Of a DNA stretch of 64,000 nt, positions 8,529 to 16,158 are shown one piece after another (the stretch's first letter is position 1; each line of letters opens with the position of its first letter). Position numbers and translations under genes: made by a program. Below the pieces are notes generated by a model. The model saw nothing but the letters and a program-made list of their open reading frames with translations. It was not told the DNA's origin and made no database searches. The DNA lies in NCBI GenBank assembly GCA_017441265.1, contig JAFRYE010000018.1, forward strand, positions 1 through 64,000, given 5' to 3'. Source of the stretch: Lachnospiraceae bacterium. Its GTDB lineage: Bacteria; Bacillota; Clostridia; Lachnospirales; Lachnospiraceae.

Positions 8529-9401
8529 TCACTCCTGCGCCACACAGGCATACAGCGTCACCCACTTGTTCTCTTCCCCGACGTTCCCGGCCTTGAATGC
8601 CGGCACGCTTTTGGATGCTGTCAGCGCATATCTTCCGTTCTCCAGCCTGTGCCGATCAAGCACGCTGTAACCGGCCTGCATGGCTTCCGACTCCGGCTCG
8701 CACCCCAATGCCCGCAGGGCGTAAACAATCTGATGCGCGCCGATTTTGATCGGATCCGGCGGATAAAATGTGCCAAGCATCACATCCACCATAGGCGTCT
8801 GCATATCGTCTGTCCGGTAGAAAATGTTTCGCTTCGTAAAATAATGCACCAGAGCGTCTTCGCACGCCGGCTTATATCCCTGCAAATGCAGCTCGGCCAC
8901 CAGTAGCAGGTATTCCACCGTCAGCCGCGCACAGCTCTTGTGGGGTTTCTTCGGGTCATTGATCTTTTTGTTGGTGCTGATGCAGCCGAAGCCGCCGTCT
9001 TCCTTGATCAGCTTAAGAACGGAATCGATCTCATTCTTAACGATGTCTTCCGTATAGTATCCAAGCTTAACGAGGTTTCGGAGAAGCAACGGCTCGCCGC
9101 AAAGCATCTTAAAGCCAGTGCTTTCAATCAGGGCGAACACCTCATCGTCGATGTCGCCTCCGATGTCGTCTCTTGTCAGTCCCCACTCGGCAAAAGCCAG
9201 GATTGCATCGTACTTGTCCCACGACTTGTCTTTCTTCAGTTTCTTAAGTCCCCGCTCATATACTTTGCTCTGCAGCAACAGTCTCTTGCAAATGATGACT
9301 TCTTCGTCATCGTCCGGCAGCTTCACGTACTCTTTCAGCGTCCGAAGCCGCACTTCCGGAGTTTGTTCCTCCAAAAGCCAATTAAGAATCGTCTGCTCCA
9401 T
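8529..9401 (-). CDS. Hypothetical protein with prenyltransferase/squalene-oxidocyclase-like helical repeats
   Basis: The 290-residue soluble protein starts MEQTILNWLLEEQTPEVRLRT with GGAGGAG upstream. It is mostly alpha-helical; spaced units such as EDGGFGCIS, LTVEYLLLVAELHLQGYK and LENGRYAL recall the alpha/alpha toroid of terpene-cyclase-like domains, and many Clostridia have such proteins near acetyltransferases. No catalytic DxDD-type motif is evident, so it may be a non-enzymatic scaffold or sensor. It is followed by the GNAT gene after eleven bases, pointing to one transcript. Function unknown. Confidence 0.6.
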   Translation of the reverse strand: MEQTILNWLLEEQTPEVRLRTLKEYVKLPDDDEEVIICKRLLLQSKVYERGLKKLKKDKSWDKYDAILAFAEWGLTRDDIGGDIDDEVFALIESTGFKMLCGEPLLLRNLVKLGYYTEDIVKNEIDSVLKLIKEDGGFGCISTNKKINDPKKPHKSCARLTVEYLLLVAELHLQGYKPACEDALVHYFTKRNIFYRTDDMQTPMVDVMLGTFYPPDPIKIGAHQIVYALRALGCEPESEAMQAGYSVLDRHRLENGRYALTASKSVPAFKAGNVGEENKWVTLYACVAQE

Positions 9402-9460
9402 CCTTCTCCTCCTTGCGTCCTTCTGTTTCTGTCACCGCCTGTATCCTCCCGGCCTGTCAA

Positions 9461-10345
9461 TCATTTCTTCTTTACGGGAATCCAGATCGCACTGTGATAA
9501 TCCGGAGAGCTCGGATCCTCTTCGCCGTACCACTCAATGTTCACACGGCCCGGGAACTCAAAGTCAGGATTGCCCGGCATCCACTCCTTAAAGATTTTCG
9601 TGTTTACATCCTGAAGCGCTTTGGGGTTCGGTCCGTAGCAATCGAAGATTGCCCAGTCGAAATCCGGAAGCTCGTAAACAGTCAGGCCTTCCGGAACTTC
9701 GCCGCCCTTGTAAATGCCCGCAACGATGTAGCGGAAACTGCCGCAGCCGACATCGTCAACACAGACGCCGTACTCGCCGATGTTATTATCTACAATTGCT
9801 TTTTCGATTGCATTGGCCGGTGCATTTCCCTTCCAGACGTTGTTCGCGTATCGTTCGCGGATCTCATCCCAGAACTTCGGAATCTCGATGTAAGCCGTCT
9901 CTCCGTCAAATTCTCTTGCAAAACCGATCACCTTAAAGCCGGCCATCGTCTTAATCTTGTAATCCATCTTGTTACCTCCGTGAATCGTAATCTCAATTTT
10001 CAGAGGGAGGAATGGTTTGACCGGCGCGCCTTCCCGCACTTGCGTAGGACTCACGCCGTGAAAACGGGAAAATGCTTTCGTGAAGCTTTCCGGCGTTTCA
10101 TAGCGATAACGGTAGGCAATATCAATGATCTTTGCATCCGTTTTCTGAAGGTCCAAGGCTGCCCGGTACAGTCTGCGGTTTCTGATGTACTCCGAAAGCC
10201 CGTACCCGGTCATCACGGAAAATCCCTTCTGAAAAAAGAACGAGGACGTAAACACCTGATCGGCGACATCCTGCGCACTGATGTCATCCTCCAGATGCTC
10301 TTCCATGTAATTGATAGCCTTCCTTATGCCGGTAAGCCACTCCAT
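9461..10345 (-). CDS. AraC-family regulator with GyrI-like effector domain
   Basis: The 294-residue protein has the two helix-turn-helix motifs of AraC regulators in residues 1-105 (DISAQDVADQVFTSSFFFQ and IIDIAYRYRYETPESFTKAF followed by HGVSPTQVRE). From about residue 125 it carries an effector-binding domain of the GyrI/SOUL type (MAGFKVIGFAREFDGE, and near the end FDWAIFDCYGPNPKALQ). Such proteins (Rob/SoxS/BltR-like partners) bind small hydrophobic or cationic drugs and activate efflux or modification genes. I chose the ATG at 10345 because GGAG lies eight bases upstream; GTG at 10354 is too close to it. The downstream genes on the same strand are plausible targets. Confidence 0.82.
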   Translation of the reverse strand: MEWLTGIRKAINYMEEHLEDDISAQDVADQVFTSSFFFQKGFSVMTGYGLSEYIRNRRLYRAALDLQKTDAKIIDIAYRYRYETPESFTKAFSRFHGVSPTQVREGAPVKPFLPLKIEITIHGGNKMDYKIKTMAGFKVIGFAREFDGETAYIEIPKFWDEIRERYANNVWKGNAPANAIEKAIVDNNIGEYGVCVDDVGCGSFRYIVAGIYKGGEVPEGLTVYELPDFDWAIFDCYGPNPKALQDVNTKIFKEWMPGNPDFEFPGRVNIEWYGEEDPSSPDYHSAIWIPVKKK

Positions 10346-10592
10346 CTGTCCCACTCCTTCTCTTTGATGATTTCATTGTACGCGGAGCGCGAAAAGAAAT
10401 CCTGTCAATTTCTGTTCCGTTTTGTCCGGATATCATTTTTCGGAAAATATTATCCCGATTATACCACACCGCCCGCAATACGCAAGAAGGAATTGTCGGT
10501 TGCAACCTGCGGCCGATTCGATATAATGGAGGTATCGGATTTCGGCATTTTCCGACCGCGGAAAATTCTTCCGAAATTTTTCAAAAAGCCTA

Positions 10593-10623
10593 TTGACCTT
10601 ACAGTGAACTGTAATGATATAAA
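10593..10623 (+). promoter_or_regulatory. MerR-type promoter with 19-bp spacer and central operator
   Basis: TTGACC at 10593-10598 and TATAAA at 10618-10623 are separated by 19 bases rather than 17. The spacer contains TTACAGT-GA-ACTGTAA (10599-10614), a perfect 7-bp inverted repeat. MerR-family activators bind exactly such over-long promoters and untwist them. It lies 23 bases ahead of the merR-type gene at 10646, so autoregulation is very likely. Confidence 0.85.
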
Positions 10624-10645
10624 GTGCTCGAAAGGAGGTAACGGT

Positions 10646-11467
10646 ATGACGATCAAAGTTTTTGCAAAGCTCTGCGACTGCAATCCACAGACTCTTCGAT
10701 ACTACGACAGCGTCGGTCTCTTGAAGCCGGCCGAGGTCGATTCCTGGACGGGCTACCGGTACTACAATGAGGAGCAGGCCGTGACGTTTGTGAAGATCCG
10801 CAATCTTCAGAAGGCCGGCTTCGCGATTGAGGAGATCAAAGAGCTGCTTCTAAAGGATGACCTCGCGATCGCTGCGGCTTTCGATGCGAAGATCACCGAA
10901 GCCGAAGCGCATCTGCGGGAAATCAAAGCCATCCGCGCGTCGTACCTGACCGAAATGAGCACGATCAAAGAAAAGATCAACGAAACCAGAGAACGCATCA
11001 TCACCGACATCAAGAACTACGACCCGTCGGAGGAGTTCGGCATGCCGCGCTCCGACTACGAGGCAATGCTTGCAGGCATCGAGCAATGCTTCCGCGAAGC
11101 CGCCGAATCCACCGAGAAACTTCCGGACTTCGGAGAGATGCTCGCAGGCGCCATGGCCGGCGCTTCGCAGGCCGCCCCGGAAGCTCGCGACTTCCGCACC
11201 GATCCGACATTTTCCGTGATCTACGAAAAGCACGGCTTCCGCAACGTGAAGGACTTCTTCCCGGAGTTTGCTTCGCAGGAAAGCGGCGAGTACGGTCTGG
11301 ACTTCCACGTGACCGACGACAAATACGAGCACGCCATCGCGTTCTCCAACACCATCCTCTCGATGCTTCTCTCCGCTAACGAGGGAAAGAGCCGCACCTT
11401 CCATTGCAACATCGCGCTCAGCGCGGACGGCAGGAATCATTTCCGGCTGCTGAAGAAGACATTTTGA
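10646..11467 (+). CDS. MerR-family transcriptional regulator
   Basis: The 273-residue product starts MTIKVFAKLCDCNPQTLRYYD, the standard MerR winged-helix opening (NPQTLRYYD...GLLKP...GYRYY), followed by a long helix (about residues 75-120) for dimerisation and a roughly 150-residue effector domain of unknown type. The ATG at 10646 follows AAAGGAGG; the upstream open frame reaching back to 9413 is not protein-like and runs antisense to the AraC gene. A classic MerR operator precedes it. The ligand is not predictable, and no obvious target gene lies downstream before the terminator at 11480, so the regulator may act elsewhere. Confidence 0.88.
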   Translation: MTIKVFAKLCDCNPQTLRYYDSVGLLKPAEVDSWTGYRYYNEEQAVTFVKIRNLQKAGFAIEEIKELLLKDDLAIAAAFDAKITEAEAHLREIKAIRASYLTEMSTIKEKINETRERIITDIKNYDPSEEFGMPRSDYEAMLAGIEQCFREAAESTEKLPDFGEMLAGAMAGASQAAPEARDFRTDPTFSVIYEKHGFRNVKDFFPEFASQESGEYGLDFHVTDDKYEHAIAFSNTILSMLLSANEGKSRTFHCNIALSADGRNHFRLLKKTF

Positions 11468-11479
11468 CGCTATGAAAAC

Positions 11480-11515
11480 GCCCGGGGGCCGCTTAACTCC
11501 CGGGCATTGTTTTAT
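11480..11515. terminator. Terminator between merR-type gene and radical SAM gene
   Basis: GCCCGGG (11480-11486) pairs with CCCGGGC (11499-11505) and is followed by ATTGTTTTATT. The genes on both sides converge here, so it may serve both. Confidence 0.75.
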
Positions 11516-12546
11516 TCGATTCCTTCCGTGGCGTTCATGGCGCGTGCACAGCGGGGCGCTTCGTAAAGCTTCCCATGCACAAAGTAGTTATAAGAACGGC
11601 ATCCCCCGGCACAAAATCCGCCGAGCTCACACTCGGCGCAGGGGCCGGTCAGCATACTTTCATCAAACTTTCGGTTGTACGCGAAGGCATCCGGATCCTC
11701 CCAGATGTCGCGAAGGCTTCTCTCCCGAAGATTCCCCTCCGTAAAATGAGGATCGTACATCGACTCGCATCCCCGCACATTGCCGACACTGTCGATGCCG
11801 ATCGCCGACAGTCCGGCGCGGCAACCGGTGTAGTAGGCCTTCCCGCTCATATTGCCGCGGATGCTTCCCTCCTCCGGCGTAAAATAACCGATATTGTCCG
11901 CAACGCCCAGCATAAACGGCGCCTGACGCATGTGGCTCGCGACGAAGGCGATCACCTCCCGCGGGTCAAAGGCGATGTCGATGCCGCCGTTGGCGGCATT
12001 GCCCATGGGCGAGCACGCCTGCAGCTGCCAGGCAAAGATGCCGCTGTCACGAAGGGTCTCGTACAGAGCGGGAAGAGTCTTGGCATTGGCCTCATTTAAC
12101 GTGCTGATAACCGAGACCGGGATCCCGCTGCCCGCAAGCTTCGCAATGGCCGCCACGGCGCGATCGTAGCTGCCCTTCTGGCGGTACGCATCATGCACCT
12201 CCCGCGGGCCGTCCAGCGAGACCGAGACAGACTCGACGGAAAGTCGCTTAAGGTCCTCAAGAAGCGCATCCGTAAACAGGAAGCCGTTGGTGATGATATT
12301 CACGCGGATCCCGTGGCCGGTGAGTCTTCCGACAATCTCCTTCCAGTCCTTCCGCATGAACACTTCGCCGCCGATCATGGAGACGCGCTCACACCCAAGT
12401 TCCGCCAGCTGGTCCGCCACGGAAAAGCACTCCTCCGTAGTGAGCTCATTTGCTCTCGCTCTGCCGCCGGCCGAGCCGCAGTATTTGCAGGAGAAACAAC
12501 AGGCCAGAGTGATCTCCCAGACGCAATGACGCAGGTAGTAATTCAT
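11512..12546 (-). CDS. Radical SAM/SPASM enzyme, probable maturase of the VYAGP-repeat protein
   Basis: The 344-residue protein has the radical SAM motif C16-x3-C20-x2-C23 (ACCFSCKYC), a G-G-E region (MIGGEVFMRKDW) and a C-terminal SPASM domain with the pattern CRAG...RGCES...GPCAECELGGFCAGGCRS...C, enough Cys for two auxiliary [4Fe-4S] clusters. Such enzymes introduce thioether, C-C or other links in ribosomal peptides, or act as sulfatase-maturase-like enzymes. Its ATG (12546-12544) overlaps the TGA of the upstream gene in ATGA, so translation is coupled to the VYAGP-repeat protein, the obvious substrate candidate. No peptidase, leader-binding RRE protein or transporter is adjacent. The chemistry is inferred from family and context, not proven. 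Confidence 0.85.
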   Translation of the reverse strand: MNYYLRHCVWEITLACCFSCKYCGSAGGRARANELTTEECFSVADQLAELGCERVSMIGGEVFMRKDWKEIVGRLTGHGIRVNIITNGFLFTDALLEDLKRLSVESVSVSLDGPREVHDAYRQKGSYDRAVAAIAKLAGSGIPVSVISTLNEANAKTLPALYETLRDSGIFAWQLQACSPMGNAANGGIDIAFDPREVIAFVASHMRQAPFMLGVADNIGYFTPEEGSIRGNMSGKAYYTGCRAGLSAIGIDSVGNVRGCESMYDPHFTEGNLRERSLRDIWEDPDAFAYNRKFDESMLTGPCAECELGGFCAGGCRSYNYFVHGKLYEAPRCARAMNATEGIE

Positions 12547-13169
12547 ACGTTCTCCTGCCCCTCTTTTTTCTTCAAAGAACGACCGCATTCCGGGCAGAAC
12601 CAAAACTCAGGCTGAATTACACAGCCGCAACTCGGACAATAAAGCCGGTCTTCAGGTTTCGTATCCTGCTCCGTCGTCTGCTGTTGCGCCTGCATCTGCT
12701 GCTGCTTCTGCATCTGCTGCTGCATCGAAATAAACCCGGCACCGTTTGCCATCTGCGCAGGTCCCGCATACACGAGCATGATCGGCGTATGGTTCTGCCG
12801 ATTCGAACTCCAGTAATCCGGTCCGGCATAGACTGCCTGCATCGAGCGCACTGCGATCAGCTCCTCCTCCGTCGGTCTTCTCCGCTTAGGCTGCTTATCG
12901 GCAGCATCTGCTTCATTTTCGGTCTCGTCCGGGGTCTCCTCGCTGTCGGCGGACGTCTGCTCTTCATCCGTCGCCTCGGGATTTTCCGTATAGTCGAGCT
13001 CATCCATCATTCCCGGCCCGGCATACACCTCTACCATCTCCGGATCGTCCTCGTCGGGGCCGGTGAATCCGCCCATTTGCCCGGGGCCGGCGTAAACGCG
13101 CTTCATCTTTCCTCTGGAATCCCCGTTATTCGGGTATTTTTTGTCTTTCAGATCATCGAACAGTCCCAT
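12543..13169 (-). CDS. VYAGP-repeat protein with C-terminal zinc ribbon; candidate multi-core modified peptide
   Basis: The 208-residue protein contains four copies of a short motif: MKRVYAGPGQM (22-32), MVEVYAGPGMM (45-55), MQAVYAGPDYW (110-120) and MLVYAGPAQM (131-140). The consensus is M-x(1-2)-V-Y-A-G-P-x-x-[M/W]. An acidic Glu/Asp/Thr-rich spacer separates pairs one/two from three/four. Then comes a Gln/Met-rich stretch and a zinc ribbon (CPSCGCVIQPEFWFCPECG) near the end. The invariant Tyr-Ala-Gly-Pro, with Met or Trp three residues after Pro, looks like a set of cores or docking sites. The gene has GGAAGGAG before its ATG and shares an operon with a radical SAM/SPASM enzyme. I recognise no named family. 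Alternatively the motif may be a protein-binding tag and the SAM enzyme may have another target. Confidence 0.75.
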   Translation of the reverse strand: MGLFDDLKDKKYPNNGDSRGKMKRVYAGPGQMGGFTGPDEDDPEMVEVYAGPGMMDELDYTENPEATDEEQTSADSEETPDETENEADAADKQPKRRRPTEEELIAVRSMQAVYAGPDYWSSNRQNHTPIMLVYAGPAQMANGAGFISMQQQMQKQQQMQAQQQTTEQDTKPEDRLYCPSCGCVIQPEFWFCPECGRSLKKKEGQENV

Positions 13170-13211
13170 ATTGGCTCCTTCCCTCTTCCGGCGTGCCGCC
13201 GGTTCAACTTC

Positions 13212-13240
13212 ATCATATCATACATTCGCGCCGTGAACAA
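13212..13240 (-). promoter_or_regulatory. Promoter of the VYAGP / radical SAM operon
   Basis: On the minus strand TTGTTC, 17 bases, TATGAT, ending about 43 bases upstream of the ATG at 13169. It is divergent from the promoter at 13258-13285. Confidence 0.55.
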
Positions 13241-13257
13241 TCCCAATCCCCCCGGGC

Positions 13258-13285
13258 TTGACAAAGACATTTTCCGAAATATACT
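13258..13285 (+). promoter_or_regulatory. Promoter of the small lipoprotein gene
   Basis: Perfect TTGACA, a 16-base spacer containing CATTTTCCG (the abundant window motif in reverse) and TATACT. The gene starts at 13323 behind AGGGAGG. Confidence 0.7.
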
Positions 13286-13322
13286 ATTGTTCGGCATCAA
13301 TATCGAATTCAGGGAGGAACCT

Positions 13323-13907
13323 ATGAAAAAGACTCTTTTGCTGCTTTTGCTCATGATCGCACTGTGCGCATGCCTCGCGTCCTGCGGGGACGACGAAGAC
13401 AAGGACCGCAAAAATTCTTCCGGCAGCGGAACAACCACCGTAACCAAGGCGCCGACGCCCACCGAGGCCGAGGAGGAGCCGACACCTGTCCCGACAGAGC
13501 CTGTCGCCGTGACGATCGCTTTCACGGAGACCTGGGGCGATCTGACTGTGGGCGTGCCCGAGGGCTGGACATTCCGCAAGGGCGACGCGTTCGACGATAC
13601 GGACACCCGATTCTGCTCCGTGAAGAAGTCGGACTTCAAGTATTTCGATCTCAAGATGGAAAATGAGTCCACTGCCACGCAGAAGTACGAATACAACAAA
13701 AACACCTATACCAACGAACAGAAAGATATTACCGTCACATACGGCGACATCGCCTGGACCGGTTTCCAGTACAGCGACGGCTGGGGCGGATACGGCTTCG
13801 AGCTGATCGCGACCGTGGGCGACAAGCCCGTTCGCGTCTCCTCCTGCGGTTTTCAGTTCGACAGCGAGGAGGCCAAGGCAGTGCTCGGCTCCCTCGTGAT
13901 TCGGTAA
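13323..13907 (+). CDS. Small secreted lipoprotein of unknown function
   Basis: The 194-residue product has a lysine start (MKKTLLLLLLMIALCAC), a lipobox L-A-S-C at about residue 21 and a Thr/Pro/Glu linker (TPTEAEEEPTPVPTEP) that lifts the C-terminal domain off the membrane. The domain of about 120 residues (beginning VTIAFTETWGDLTVGVPEGW) looks like a small beta-rich fold with W-G-D and V-P-E-G-W turns, similar to lipoproteins of Clostridia with no known activity. It is monocistronic, with its own promoter and a strong terminator at 13940-13982. Confidence 0.75.
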   Translation: MKKTLLLLLLMIALCACLASCGDDEDKDRKNSSGSGTTTVTKAPTPTEAEEEPTPVPTEPVAVTIAFTETWGDLTVGVPEGWTFRKGDAFDDTDTRFCSVKKSDFKYFDLKMENESTATQKYEYNKNTYTNEQKDITVTYGDIAWTGFQYSDGWGGYGFELIATVGDKPVRVSSCGFQFDSEEAKAVLGSLVIR

Positions 13908-13939
13908 AAAACGCGCCATAAAACCTCGAAATAAAGACA

Positions 13940-13982
13940 AAGCTGATGCGCTCAGAAAGGCATCAGCTTCTTTTTGTTTTTA
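13940..13982 (+). terminator. Rho-independent terminator of the lipoprotein gene
   Basis: AAGCTGATGC (13940-13949) and GCATCAGCTT (13960-13969) form a perfect 10-bp stem followed by CTTTTTGTTTTT. Confidence 0.9.
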
Positions 13983-14041
13983 TTGACAGTCTTTTTGCGA
14001 TAAAGTATAATAGATACGATGGCGGAAAATAGTATTTTTCC
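13983..14041 (+). promoter_or_regulatory. Consensus promoter and downstream inverted repeat of the sugar isomerase gene
   Basis: TTGACA (13983-13988), 17 bases, TATAAT (14006-14011), a perfect consensus. Just after the probable start lies GGAAAATA-G-TATTTTTCC (14024-14041), a near-perfect dyad where a repressor could act. The promoter abuts the preceding terminator. Confidence 0.8.
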
Positions 14042-14083
14042 TATGGATCAAACATCAAATTAGAGAAAGGTTTGGTACTTACT

Positions 14084-15559
14084 ATGAACAACATTCCTGT
14101 AGTAAAACTCGGTATTGTTGCCGTAAGCCGCGACTGCTTCCCGATCGTTCTGTCCGAGAAGAGACGCGCTGCTATCAAGGCGGCTTACAAGGGCGACCTC
14201 TATGAGTGCCCGGTAACGGTTGAGAACGAGCTTGATATGCTCAAGGCCGTTGAGGACGTGAAGAAGGCGGAGTGCAACGCGCTCGTTGTCTTCCTCGGCA
14301 ACTTCGGTCCTGAGACTCCCGAAACTTTGATCGCAAAGAACTTTGACGGCCCTGTAATGTTTGTTGCCGCAGCAGAAGGCGACGGCGACATGATCAACGG
14401 CCGCGGCGACGCATACTGCGGTATGCTGAACTGCTCCTACAACCTCGGAATGCGCCACCTTAAGGGCTATATTCCGGAGTACCCGGTAGGAACTGCTGAT
14501 GACATTGCGAAGATGATCGGTGAATTCGTTCCGATCGCTCGCGCCATCATCGGTGTTAAGAACCTTAAGATTATTACCTTCGGACCTCGTCCGCAGGACT
14601 TCTTCGCCTGCAACGCTCCGATCAAGGGTCTCTATGAACTCGGTATTGAGGTTGAGGAGAACTCCGAGCTTGACCTCTTTGTAGCTTACAAGGCTCATGC
14701 AAATGATCCTCGTATCCCGGCTGTCTGCGAAGACATGGCCAAGGAGATGGGCGAGGGCAAGTACTATCCTGAGATGAGCGCACGCATGGCACAGTTCGAG
14801 CTTACGCTCCTTGACTGGGCTGAGCAGCACAAGGGTGCCCGCAAGTATGTGGCATTTGCCGACAAGTGCTGGCCTGCATTCCCGGAGACCTTCGGTTTCG
14901 AGCCTTGCTACGTAAACAGCCGTCTCGCAAGCCGCGGTATTCCGGTATCCTGCGAGGTTGATATCTACGGTGCTCTCTCCGAGTACATCGGCGCTTGCGT
15001 AACCGGCGATGCAATCACCCTTCTTGACATCAACAACTCCGTTCCTCAGTACATTTACGACGAGGACATCAAGGGCAAGTATGATTACAAACTTACCGAT
15101 ACCTTCATGGGCTTCCACTGCGGTAACACCCCGTCCTGCAAGATGTGCAGCGACCGTGCGATCAAGTATCAGCTCATCCAGCACCGTCTCCTTGAGCCGG
15201 AAGGAAGCGAGCCTGATTTCACGAGAGGAACTCTCGAGGGCGACATCGCAGCAAGCGACATCACCTTCTATCGTCTGCAGTGCAACAGCGACGGCGAGCT
15301 TGTTTCCTACATCGCTGAGGGCGAGATTCTCGACGTACCTACCCGTTCCTTCGGTGGTATCGCAATCTTCGCTATCAAGGAGATGGGACGCTTCTATCGC
15401 CACGTACTCATCCAGAAGAGATATCCTCACCACGGTGCGGTAGCCTTCGGTCACTGCGGCAAGGCTCTGTTCGAGGTATTCAAGTTCCTCGGCATCAAGG
15501 ACATTGCTTACAACCAGCCGAAATCGCTTCCTTACCCGACCGAGAATCCCTGGGCATAA
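14084..15559 (+). CDS. L-fucose/L-arabinose isomerase family protein
   Basis: The 491-residue protein resembles the FucI/AraA isomerase superfamily, which interconverts aldoses and ketoses (L-fucose to L-fuculose, L-arabinose to L-ribulose) using Mn2+. It has the acidic-residue-rich middle (PEMSARMAQFELTLLDWAEQ, DKCWPAFPETFGFEPCYVNS, CEVDIYGALSEYIG) and a C-terminal metal-site-like stretch (LIQKRYPHHGAVAFGHCGK). The clustered codons GGT, GTA and GCT, unlike its neighbours, and the consensus promoter suggest high expression. The ATG at 14084 has AGAAAGG 13 bases upstream. With GH127 and GH43 genes elsewhere in the window, L-arabinose is a plausible substrate, but the exact sugar is not decided by sequence alone. 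Confidence 0.8.
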   Translation: MNNIPVVKLGIVAVSRDCFPIVLSEKRRAAIKAAYKGDLYECPVTVENELDMLKAVEDVKKAECNALVVFLGNFGPETPETLIAKNFDGPVMFVAAAEGDGDMINGRGDAYCGMLNCSYNLGMRHLKGYIPEYPVGTADDIAKMIGEFVPIARAIIGVKNLKIITFGPRPQDFFACNAPIKGLYELGIEVEENSELDLFVAYKAHANDPRIPAVCEDMAKEMGEGKYYPEMSARMAQFELTLLDWAEQHKGARKYVAFADKCWPAFPETFGFEPCYVNSRLASRGIPVSCEVDIYGALSEYIGACVTGDAITLLDINNSVPQYIYDEDIKGKYDYKLTDTFMGFHCGNTPSCKMCSDRAIKYQLIQHRLLEPEGSEPDFTRGTLEGDIAASDITFYRLQCNSDGELVSYIAEGEILDVPTRSFGGIAIFAIKEMGRFYRHVLIQKRYPHHGAVAFGHCGKALFEVFKFLGIKDIAYNQPKSLPYPTENPWA

Positions 15560-15609
15560 TTTTCGGTCCCCCGAAGCCTGAAGGGTCTCTGTTATCAGAG
15601 AAATATCCG

Positions 15610-15650
15610 AAAGCCGGTTGCCGCCTTCAGCGCGGTAACCGGCTTTTTTC
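15610..15650 (+). terminator. Terminator of the sugar isomerase gene
   Basis: AAAGCCGGTT pairs with AACCGGCTTT across a GC-rich loop and is followed by a run of T. The same AAAGCCGGTTGCCGC stem recurs at 18406. Confidence 0.85.
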
Positions 15651-15652
15651 TC

Positions 15653-15690
15653 TTGACGTTTGCGACCATATGTGCTAGTCTAACTATATA
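15653..15690 (+). promoter_or_regulatory. Promoter/operator of the BlaI-like gene
   Basis: TTGACG (15653-15658), 17 bases, TAGTCT (15676-15681). The spacer carries GACCA-x2-TGTG followed by C-TAGT, also found at the same place in the second promoter at 17531, and TAGTCTAACTA is a small dyad. BlaI/MecI repressors bind this kind of dyad over the -10 region, so self-regulation is likely. Confidence 0.65.
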
Positions 15691-15731
15691 GGAACTCTGT
15701 AATTCGTTAATTTAATAAAGGAGATACAACT

Positions 15732-16088
15732 ATGGATCAAGGTATTTTGCTCGGCGAAATCGAAGGAAGATTTGCAGATATCATTTGGGAAAAAGCGCCG
15801 ATCTCCAGTTCTGCCCTCGTAAAGATCGGAGCTGCTGAATTCAACTGGAAACGGACGACCACGCACAATGTCATTCGCCGTCTGACCGCTAAGGGGCTGT
15901 TCAGTCGCGATGAGAACGGTATCGTTTCCCCGATGATTTCCAAGGAAGACTTCCAGGCATTGCAAAGTCGCCGTTTCGTCGACATCGTCTTTAACGGTTC
16001 ACTTCCCATGTTTGTTTCCGGCTTCGTAAAGAACAATACCCTTTCCGAAGATGATGTCAAACAGATTCTCACCTTACTCGGAAAATGA
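15732..16088 (+). CDS. BlaI/MecI/CopY-family repressor
   Basis: The 118-residue protein has the winged helix of BlaI/MecI repressors: MDQGILLGEIEGRFADIIWE, then SSALVKIGAAEFNWKRTTTH-NVIRRLTAKGL, where W-K-R-T-T is the hallmark of the recognition helix, and a C-terminal dimerisation helix ending in LTLLGK. In the known system the repressor is cleaved after BlaR1/MecR1 senses a ligand; its partner at 16159 belongs to that class. AAAGGAG precedes the ATG at 15732. Its last codons GGA AAA TGA contain the window's abundant 8-mer. The gene lies in an AT-richer segment than its neighbours. Confidence 0.9.
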   Translation: MDQGILLGEIEGRFADIIWEKAPISSSALVKIGAAEFNWKRTTTHNVIRRLTAKGLFSRDENGIVSPMISKEDFQALQSRRFVDIVFNGSLPMFVSGFVKNNTLSEDDVKQILTLLGK

Positions 16089-16158
16089 TTATTTCGCTAT
16101 AACTGACCGAGAATCGATTACTGTTTTCTAACTTAAAGTACCTCAACGGGAGTTTACT

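Noticed and set aside
9413..10645. N-terminal extension of the MerR gene
   Set aside because: The extension is antisense to the AraC-GyrI gene and the promoter/operator and ribosome site lie right before the ATG at 10646.
14060..15454. 464-codon minus-strand frame over the sugar isomerase
   Set aside because: Antisense shadow of a gene with a perfect promoter and isomerase motifs.
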